From assembly GCA_022496805.1 (NCBI GenBank), contig CM040087.1, positions 30,280,253 to 30,344,252 of the forward strand: DNA of 64,000 bases, written 5' to 3'. Made by a program: the position numbers and the translations under genes. The notes below the pieces were generated by a model that saw only the letters and a program-made list of their open reading frames with translations, did no database searches and had not been told where the DNA came from. Positions 56,781 to 64,000 of the stretch are shown piece after piece. This DNA comes from Pohlia nutans (lineage: Eukaryota > Streptophyta > Bryopsida > Bryales > Mniaceae). Numbering within the stretch: the first letter of the stretch is position 1; each line of letters opens with the position of its first letter.

Positions 56781-56785
56781 AGTCT
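56781..56785. repeat. Target site duplication AGTCT, left copy
   Basis: Matches 62244-62248. It differs from the GAAGC of copy 1, so the two copia copies are independent insertions, not a segmental duplication. Confidence 0.85.
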
Positions 56786-57043
56786 TATTGAAGGTAGAGA
56801 AGATTGCACAAGGCACACACACAAACACAAGGAATGCGTAGAAAGAGATGATCTTTACTCAAAGGCCTTCCACCTTAAGTAGTGTACACTAGGAGGTCAC
56901 CATGGACAAACCATATGGGATAACTCATCACAAGGACACTCTAGAGATCAGCCCATGCCTAACCCCTCCTCCCACACACCATTATTTAGCACCCGTACGT
57001 CTTTGGCTTCTAGCAATACTACGTTGCATCAATTACCTCAATA
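56786..57043 (-). repeat. Copia copy 2, 3' LTR
   Basis: 258 bp; on the minus strand it starts TATTGAGG and ends CCTTCAATA. Identical by eye to 61986-62243 and, except for one terminal base, to the LTRs of copy 1. Confidence 0.95.
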
Positions 57044-60000
57044 CTCCCACTTTGCGTAGAGCCAAAGCCTCTAAGTCCAAATGCTATTACTAATCGTTGG
57101 TGTCGGTCTCTACAAAGACCCTTTGTGAGCACATCCGCCACCATGTGCTCCGTTGGGCAATACTCCAAATGTATAACTCCCAATTCCAACTTCTCCCGAA
57201 TGAAGTGGTATTGCACATCAATGTGCTTCGTGCGTGAATGATGTGTAGGGTTCTTTGCAAGTGAAATGCACCCTTGGTTGTCACACATAATCGTTGTAGC
57301 CTCACCTTGTGTGCAACCCACATCCACCATTAGTTGCCTCAACCAAATGGCCTCCTTCGTGGCATGGCTCGTAGCCATGTACTCGGCCTCCACCGTTGAT
57401 GTCGCCGTGGTTTGTTGCCGCTTGCTATTCCACGACACCGCTCCCGATCCGACCTTGAACATGTAGCCCGTTGTCGATCTTCGATCGCTCGTGTCTCCCG
57501 CGTAGTCCGCGTCACAATAGCCGCTCAACACAATGTCTTTGCCTCCAAGACACAACTTCACATCGCTTGTGCCCCTCAAATAACGCATGATCCTCTTGAC
57601 CGTCATCCAATGCATCGAGCCCGGTCTCGCCATGTGTTGACTCACCACGCTAATTGGATACGCAAGGTCGGGCCGTGTCGCAATCATCGCATACATCAAC
57701 GACCCCACCGCTTGCTTGTATGGCACCTCCGCCATCGATTTAGCCTCGATCGCATACTCCTCCTCCGAAAGCTTGACGAGCTTGGAGTTTGCATCCAATG
57801 GTGTTGCCACGGGCTTACAATCCTCCATCCCGAATCTCTTGAGCACGTCCATCACATACTTGCCTTGACTCATGGTGATAGTGCGTGTAGCCCTATCACG
57901 CACAAACTCAACACCAAGACAAAAGTGCAATTCTCCAAGATCACTCATCTCGTACTCTCTCTCAAGCATGCCTTTTAATGCATTCATTAAACTCATGAGG
58001 CTTGCAAGAATGATCAAATCATCAACATATATGATCACAATCACCACATTTTGCCCCTCTTGCATGAAGTAGAGACTATGATCCGCAATGCTCCTAGTAA
58101 ACCCGTGTGCAACCAAGAACGTGTCAATCTTTTGGTACCACGCTCTTGGAGATTGTTTCAACCCATACAATGATTTTTGCAACTTACAAACAAGGTGCTC
58201 TTTACCTTGTTGCACAAACCCCTCAGGTTGCACCATGTAGATGTCCTCCTCCAAATCGCCATTCAAAAATGCGGTCTTCACATCCATTTGATGCATCTCC
58301 AAGTCCAAGGCCGCTCCAATGGCAAGAATGCATCGAATGGTGGTGAACTTGGCTACGGGAGCAAATGTCTCGTGAAAGTCCACCCCATGCACTTGCGCGA
58401 ACCCCTTGGCTACTAATCTTGCCTTGTGACGCACAACAATACCCGAAACATCCCTCTTTGTCCGAAACACCCATTTGCAACCAATGGGGTTGCGATCCTT
58501 TGGAATGGGAGTTAATTGCCACGTACCGTTAGCAATTAGAGAGTCGTACTCCTCTTGCATGGCGCGCTCCCACTTGACCGCATCCTCACCTTGCATGGCT
58601 TCTCGAATGGTCAATGGACCATCCGATAATGCCACATTCGCATGCTCGTCCTCCACTTGAGGGAAGATGTGGTTCTTCCACCATTCTCCAGGTGGCTTGC
58701 GCGATCTCTCGGGGTACCGCCGCTCGCTTGAAGAAACTTGCTCCTCTTGCGTGCCCTTTGCGCCATTCTTGGCCTTTGAGCTCGATGGCGCTTCAACAAC
58801 CTCCGTGTCGCCAGCTTCGTCATCACCGTCATCATCACCTACATCAACAACACTAGGAGACTTGGAGGGTGTGTCCACCAAAACGTCTCCACTACTCCCA
58901 CTTGGACCAACCTCCAAAGGAGCCTCCATCGTAGACTCCTCACAAAATGTCACATCACGTGACCGAATGATCTTCCTCGTGTCCACCGACATGAGTCTAT
59001 ACGCCTTGGTACCTTCACAATACCCAAGAAACACACATTTCAAGGCCTTAGCCTCGAGTTTCGTCCTCCGTTCGTCGGGAACCTTCGCATATGCAATGCA
59101 TCCGAAGATGCGCATGTGTGCAACACATGGTTGCCTCCCACTCCACGCTTGCTCCGGCGTCATGCCTTCAACCGCGCTTGTTGGACACCGATTGCGTGTG
59201 TATACCGCATTCACCACCGCTTCCGCCCAAAGGTCTAACTTCAAGTTTTGAGCGTGCAACATGCTCCTCGCCATCTCTACAATGGTGCGATTTGCGCGCT
59301 CCGCAACTCCATTTTGTTGAGGCGTGTACGGGGCCGAAGTTTGGCGTGCGATGCCTTCATTCTTCAAAAGCTCGTCAAATTTCTTGGACATGTACTCGCC
59401 GCCATTGTCCGACCGAAACACTTTGATCTTCAACTCGGATTGGTTCTCCACCAATGTCTTGAACTCCTTGAACTTCTCAAAGCACTCACTCTTGGCTTTG
59501 ATAGGGTAGAGCCATATCTTCCTTGAAAAATCATCGATGAAGGTCACAAAGTACTTGCAACCTCCCATCGATGTGGTCTTCATGGGGCCACACACATCCG
59601 AATGCACGATCTCCAAAACTTTTGTGGCCCGTGTCGCCCCTTCACCCGCAAATGGCAACCGTTGTTGCTTGCCTTCAATGCAACCTTCACACGTGAATGT
59701 AGAAGCATCCACTTTCAATTGATGAAGATCCATACCGCTTACCATGCCGCGTAGTGTCTTCACACTCTTGATGTTCAAATGGCCAAGTCGACGATGCCAC
59801 AACGCCAACTTGTCGTCCTTCAAGTTTGAATGCGCCAACGCCGCCGATTCCTTCGAATGCACCTTGGAGAACTTGATGTGGTACAAGCCCTCGTGTTCTT
59901 CAATGATGGCCACCTCATCTCGACTCGGTGACAACACATAACACCCCTTATCACTAAACTCAACCCTCAAGTGCTTTGCCACTAATTGCCTCACCGATAG

Positions 60001-61173
60001 TAAATTTGCCGTTAGTTTGGGAACGTGGAGGACATCTTGGATAGTGATTGTCTTCACACGACCCCTCACCTCGGTGTCTACAACAATTTGGCCCTTGCCA
60101 ACGGCCTCAAGCACCGTATCATCTCCCAAAATCACTCTCCTTGGATTAATGAGAGCATACGAATGAAAACAAGTTTTATGTGGTGACATGTGGCTTGTAG
60201 CCCCCGAATCAACAATCCAATCACTCGTACTACCATTGCACGATACATTGCTTGCCATGTTTGCATACTCATCACCAACCTCAATCCAATCACTCATGCT
60301 TGCATCACCCTCGATACCATCACTCATGCTTGCATCACCCTCGATGCCATCGCTCATGCTTGCCTCATATCTAGCCGTAAATGCGTACTCATCATCGTCA
60401 CGAGTTTTAGTGTTGTTTGCACTCTCCCCTTTCTCATCCCTCTTGCGTTTGAAGCAAAATTTGGCAATGTGGCCCTTCTTACCACAATAGAAGCACACCT
60501 TGTCGCTTGAGCTCCCACCGCCTCCATTCTTGAATTGCTTCGCCACGAGTGCCGCTCCATCTTCTCGAGACTCGTTCTCCTTTCGCCGCGAAAGCTCGTG
60601 CAACAACCGTGAGGTCACATAGTCCAATGTGAGCTCCGTAATGGGTCTTGACTCCATCGCCACGATGAGGTACTCGTATGATGATGGAAGGCTCTCCAAA
60701 AGTGTCATCACGATGTCACCATCCGTAACCGACACGTCGCAACCGTTGAGTTGATCCGCGAGAGCTTTGACCTTGTTGATGTGCGCCAACATGTCATCTT
60801 CTTCGCTCATCTTGATGGTGAAGAACTTGCGCCTCAAAAACAAAATGTTGGCCAATGTTTTCGCTTCGTGAATGTTGCAAAGCTTGGACCATGCTTCCGC
60901 GGGTGTCTTGCACGAACGAATGTGCGCAAGTTGCGAATCCGCGAGGTTGAGTGCCAAAATGGCAAATGCCTTCTTCTCCCTCCTCGTGTACGCTTGCATG
61001 ATCCTAGGATCCGTAGAAGATAAAGGAGGTTCCTCACTACCCTCGACAATCTCCCACAACTCCTTCTCGGCCATCACCATCTCCATTTTGAACTTCCACA
61101 AGTGGAAATTCACCCCATCGAACTTGTCCACGACCTTGGGACCCTCACCCTCAAAAGATGCCATGATCCTCAC
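57019..61173 (-). CDS. Copia Gag-Pol polyprotein, copy 2
   Basis: 1,384 codons, uninterrupted, same domain order as the frame at 13507-17661 (offset 43,512 bases): Gag, CCHC knuckle, DSGA protease, integrase, YVDD reverse transcriptase, RNase H. I count nine residue differences from copy 1 (for example PPLSS for PPFSS, KMSEE for KMGEE, IQDVLHV for IKDILHV, LYPIKAK for LYSIKAK), none at a catalytic motif. Both copies are therefore likely to encode working polyproteins. The stop lies in the 3' LTR. Confidence 0.97.
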   Translation of the reverse strand: MRIMASFEGEGPKVVDKFDGVNFHLWKFKMEMVMAEKELWEIVEGSEEPPLSSTDPRIMQAYTRREKKAFAILALNLADSQLAHIRSCKTPAEAWSKLCNIHEAKTLANILFLRRKFFTIKMSEEDDMLAHINKVKALADQLNGCDVSVTDGDIVMTLLESLPSSYEYLIVAMESRPITELTLDYVTSRLLHELSRRKENESREDGAALVAKQFKNGGGGSSSDKVCFYCGKKGHIAKFCFKRKRDEKGESANNTKTRDDDEYAFTARYEASMSDGIEGDASMSDGIEGDASMSDWIEVGDEYANMASNVSCNGSTSDWIVDSGATSHMSPHKTCFHSYALINPRRVILGDDTVLEAVGKGQIVVDTEVRGRVKTITIQDVLHVPKLTANLLSVRQLVAKHLRVEFSDKGCYVLSPSRDEVAIIEEHEGLYHIKFSKVHSKESAALAHSNLKDDKLALWHRRLGHLNIKSVKTLRGMVSGMDLHQLKVDASTFTCEGCIEGKQQRLPFAGEGATRATKVLEIVHSDVCGPMKTTSMGGCKYFVTFIDDFSRKIWLYPIKAKSECFEKFKEFKTLVENQSELKIKVFRSDNGGEYMSKKFDELLKNEGIARQTSAPYTPQQNGVAERANRTIVEMARSMLHAQNLKLDLWAEAVVNAVYTRNRCPTSAVEGMTPEQAWSGRQPCVAHMRIFGCIAYAKVPDERRTKLEAKALKCVFLGYCEGTKAYRLMSVDTRKIIRSRDVTFCEESTMEAPLEVGPSGSSGDVLVDTPSKSPSVVDVGDDDGDDEAGDTEVVEAPSSSKAKNGAKGTQEEQVSSSERRYPERSRKPPGEWWKNHIFPQVEDEHANVALSDGPLTIREAMQGEDAVKWERAMQEEYDSLIANGTWQLTPIPKDRNPIGCKWVFRTKRDVSGIVVRHKARLVAKGFAQVHGVDFHETFAPVAKFTTIRCILAIGAALDLEMHQMDVKTAFLNGDLEEDIYMVQPEGFVQQGKEHLVCKLQKSLYGLKQSPRAWYQKIDTFLVAHGFTRSIADHSLYFMQEGQNVVIVIIYVDDLIILASLMSLMNALKGMLEREYEMSDLGELHFCLGVEFVRDRATRTITMSQGKYVMDVLKRFGMEDCKPVATPLDANSKLVKLSEEEYAIEAKSMAEVPYKQAVGSLMYAMIATRPDLAYPISVVSQHMARPGSMHWMTVKRIMRYLRGTSDVKLCLGGKDIVLSGYCDADYAGDTSDRRSTTGYMFKVGSGAVSWNSKRQQTTATSTVEAEYMATSHATKEAIWLRQLMVDVGCTQGEATTIMCDNQGCISLAKNPTHHSRTKHIDVQYHFIREKLELGVIHLEYCPTEHMVADVLTKGLCRDRHQRLVIAFGLRGFGSTQSGSIEVIDAT
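57044..57053 (-). other. Polypurine tract, copia copy 2
   Basis: AAAGTGGGAG on the minus strand, abutting the 3' LTR, as in copy 1. Confidence 0.85.
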
Positions 61174-61971
61174 TTACGTATGCCTCCCCACACAAATGAA
61201 ACCTCAAACTCAAACACACAACTTTGTTTTTTTGTGATTTTTTGCTTTGATATTGCACCTTTGTGCACCCAATGGGTTTAAAACAACCCCAAACACTAGA
61301 TCAGCACTTTTGTGCTCCACACACGCCTCCCAACACTCAAATGTGAGAACCCTCACCCAAAAATGCAAAGAGGCTCACCAAAACCCCTCAAATCACTCAA
61401 TGGAGCTCAAAACAACTCCAAATGCTTCAATACGACGCCTTAGTGTCCCCAAACACTCAATGCACGTCAATGACACCTTTGTGTCCTTCAAGAGCACTCA
61501 CTCAATGCACATGAACTCACACAAGTCCCTCAAAACCCCAATCGCATTGAAATTGCTCAAAACCGCACCTTTGTGCACAAACTAGCTCCAAATGAAAATT
61601 TGAGCACCCCAAGAGCATGAAACACATGCAACACCTCAAAGCAAGTGCCTAATCACTAGGATCAGATGGTAGACCCTCCACGAGAGCCTTCACACCTCAC
61701 AAATCACTTGCATTTACTCAAATGCTCACAATTGAACCAAACGAAGTTCCACTCGCAACGAAGAGATAGAAGAAAGAAAAGAAGGAGATCAAGGGAAGAA
61801 ATTGACCAAAGAGAGTGCTCCAACATGTAACTTCAGCCCATGCACACCTCCAAGAAACACCACCGCTTCAACAAGCTCCAAAACCTCCAACAATGCTCCA
61901 AAACCGCCCGTTGCGCACCGACCTCAAAATACTTGCACAAATGCAATCTAATACTCATGAAACACACATGA

Positions 61972-61985
61972 GTGGGCCCATAACC
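61972..61985 (-). other. Primer-binding site, copia copy 2
   Basis: GTGGGCCCATAACC on the plus strand next to the 5' LTR, identical to copy 1 and to the plant initiator tRNA-Met anticodon arm. Confidence 0.75.
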
Positions 61986-62243
61986 TATTGAAGGTAGAGA
62001 AGATTGCACAAGGCACACACACAAACACAAGGAATGCGTAGAAAGAGATGATCTTTACTCAAAGGCCTTCCACCTTAAGTAGTGTACACTAGGAGGTCAC
62101 CATGGACAAACCATATGGGATAACTCATCACAAGGACACTCTAGAGATCAGCCCATGCCTAACCCCTCCTCCCACACACCATTATTTAGCACCCGTACGT
62201 CTTTGGCTTCTAGCAATACTACGTTGCATCAATTACCTCAATA
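61986..62243 (-). repeat. Copia copy 2, 5' LTR
   Basis: 258 bp, identical by eye to 56786-57043. Confidence 0.95.
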
Positions 62244-62248
62244 AGTCT
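62244..62248. repeat. Target site duplication AGTCT, right copy
   Basis: Pairs with 56781-56785. Confidence 0.85.
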
Positions 62249-62567
62249 AGTTAGTCTGTACATATTCTTAGAATGTAGACATACGGTACGAGGACTATAA
62301 GTGTGGCTTGGTGGGTGAAGGATATACGATTGTTTATCGAACAAGATCTCATGGTTGGGTGGCAAGTCACATAATAAACATTGTTTACCTAAAGTCTAGA
62401 ACTTATTAATGTAATGATGATAAAGTTTGTAAATGTTTAAAATATCATCTAATTATATTGAAATTATTGTCATACCTCCCTAATATTGATGACTATTTAT
62501 GAAATATTATAAATCATAGAATGTGATAGTTCAAGTATGCAAATATATAAATAATACCTTGGGTTCC
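62249..62567. other. AT-rich spacer, no gene seen
   Basis: No frame or repeat of note. Confidence 0.5.
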
Positions 62568-63788
62568 TTAACCCCTAAAGGACCAAGTGTCCTAACTAGG
62601 ACATTTAGAGAATCGGGTAGGTTCCAGTGAACACATTTTTAATCGAATTTTGAAGGAAATTTAATAGTAGATTCCCCAATGTGCCACGAAAATGGGGATT
62701 CTATTTTTTTTGAATTCGGACACCGTATGTGAAAGTTATGAGGGGAAATGTGTTTTTTTCGGGAGAAAGGGCAGCGGGGCAGTAGAGAAACAGTTGAATT
62801 TTAGGGGGGGGGCAACAAGATGGGCGGTGTGTGGAAAATGGGGTGGACTGTGGGGGGCAGAAGACCACCCCGTTTTCCAAACTCATAAATTTTTTTTAAA
62901 ATAATTTTTTTTTAAATTAAAAAATAATTCTTTTATAAATAAAAATTATTATTTTAAACTGAAAATTATTATTTCAAAATTAAAAATATTATTTTAAACT
63001 GAAAGTTCAATTTCATAATTAAAAATATTATTTAAAAAATTGAAAAATAAAATCATTTTAAAAAATTAAAAAATTAAAAATTAAAAATCGTCCAATGAGG
63101 GACTGCCACGTGGCAGTGTACCTTGAGAGTTAGTGGGGTCATGAACAGTGGAATGGGTTGGCACTTCAATTCCCTTCCTCCACCCTTTATTTCCCCCCTA
63201 ACCCCCAAAATTCTTAGAAAATGTGCTACAAGTCTTCTAAAACTTGGAGATTTTATTTTTTTTCAAAAAAAATTTCGCCATTTTGTAGAGGGTGGAATGT
63301 ACTTGTGTTTCACCGCTTGGATTTGTATTTTAAATAAAGAAAGTCGAAAATATTGCAATTCCAAAAACATATAGTCTTTTATGAACTTTTAAACCCCCAA
63401 CAAGTGCAAGGTGTTATTCAACATCCTAAACATCTCCAAACACAACGAAAATTGGTACACAACTAAATAACATCATATAGAATGTGAAAGTGAAGTGCGA
63501 CAAGTTTCGGTAGTGAGGTTTTTTTGATGTAGCTGTGGTCAAACGCATCTGAAATTTTCGGGCATGTGTTTTTTTGGGGTGTTTTTTTCCATCAAACGCA
63601 ATTATCTTGCAATCCGTGCGGTCAAAATCAACGAAATTTGTTGTGTATGTTTTTCAAATAGTTTAGGACAAGATCTTACGGTTAGAAGGTAAAAAATAAC
63701 ATTCTTTTGGATTTTTTGCATGGGGGAGTAAAAATGGCAGCATTGGAGTGTTTTTGGAGGAAAAACACACCGGTCCTTTAGGGGTTAA
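62568..63788. mobile_element. Possible nonautonomous DNA transposon with TTAA ends
   Basis: TTAACCCCTAAAGGACC (62568-62584) is a perfect 17-bp inverted match to GGTCCTTTAGGGGTTAA (63772-63788). If TTAA is the target duplication, the element is about 1.2 kb with 13-bp inverted repeats starting CCCCTAAAGG, a pattern like piggyBac-type elements. The interior is very AT-rich (62890-63090 is nearly all A and T) and has no transposase. A simple hairpin or another superfamily cannot be excluded. Confidence 0.5.
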
Positions 63789-64000
63789 TATGCCATTAGG
63801 CACACATATGTGCAATTTAAAAAAACATTAGTGCTTAGAGTCATGGCTGCATTCTACATTTTGTCAATTTTAATGCCTAAAATGTATTTGAGGTACTCGA
63901 AAGTCATGCTTACGAGTAGTTAAGAAATGAAAGATGTAATTTCACTGCTAAAAGATCGCTTGTGTCAAAAAATAAAAAAATAAAAATAAATCTTTTGCTA
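63789..64000. other. AT-rich sequence, no gene seen
   Basis: Nothing recognisable up to the window end. Confidence 0.5.

Larger units (their letters stand above)
56786..62243 (-). mobile_element. Ty1/copia LTR retrotransposon, copy 2 (intact)
   Basis: 5,458 bp, same family and orientation as copy 1, with identical-looking 258-bp LTRs, complete gag-pol, polypurine tract, primer site and AGTCT target duplication. The insertion is recent. It lies in noncoding DNA. The LTR outer bases are TATTGA..TCAATA on both sides; copy 1 carries TTTTGA on its left outer end in both LTRs, so the two copies come from slightly different source elements. Confidence 0.97.

Noticed and set aside
62692..63374. Two short plus-strand frames inside the TTAA-bounded segment
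   Set aside because: Low-complexity AT/G-rich DNA with no domain; not a transposase.

Overview
The window is a transposon-dominated stretch of a plant nuclear genome. Evidence: spliced genes with GT-AG introns, a short plant-type telomeric run (CCCTAAA, 55538-55563), a CACTA (En/Spm) transposon with plant-specific TNP2, DUF4216, DUF4218 and DUF8039-like regions, Ty1/copia and Ty3 retrotransposons, a primer-binding site that matches the plant initiator tRNA-Met anticodon arm, and captured fragments of plant tubulin-folding cofactor D and of an LRR receptor kinase. The species cannot be named. The unusual Mutator-like and ParB-like families make me lean to a non-flowering land plant or streptophyte relative (weak inference). 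I see no clearly intact ordinary host gene.

Layout. 1-4170: satellite of 85-bp and 224-bp units in a modular order. 4171-7150: mostly empty, with two small unrecognised reading frames. 7151-11088: two-exon Mutator-like transposase (GCM/WRKY-like zinc region, DDE-type core, SWIM finger). 11482-22250: an unrecognised seven-exon gene, all introns phase 0, with 79-residue repeats and a coiled coil. It is split inside one exon by a very young Ty1/copia element (13274-18736). 22797-38730: a complete 15.9-kb CACTA element with 28-bp TIRs and a 3-bp target duplication. Inside it TNP1-like (minus) and TNP2-like (plus) genes diverge, and captured host exons lie between them. 38734-42340: a tRNA-like element, a broken FCP1-like phosphatase pseudogene and a small spliced gene. 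42340-49312: a 5'-truncated Ty3 element with pol, two extra frames including a coiled coil, and a 3' LTR. 49294-51512: a frameshifted minus-strand retroelement accessory gene. 51690-54994: a decayed minus-strand gene with a ParB-like GGQHT motif. 56786-62243: a second young copy of the same copia family. 62568-63788: a 1.2-kb segment with 17-bp inverted ends at TTAA.

The genes do not form a pathway; they are nested mobile elements. Two themes run through the window. First, several elements carry their own short palindromic word, repeated many times: TGACT..AGTCA in the CACTA element, GGGCGATCGCCC around the ParB-like gene, GTCGAC in the Ty3 element and TCCGGA in the next retroelement piece. 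By analogy with En/Spm TnpA and VANDAL VANC proteins these may be binding sites for element-encoded proteins (inference). Second, most in-frame stops in decayed elements fit single C-to-T changes at Gln or Arg codons, as expected from deamination of methylated cytosine. The two copia copies are the only clearly intact autonomous elements. They show noncanonical TA..TA LTR ends and an apparent half-tRNA primer site.
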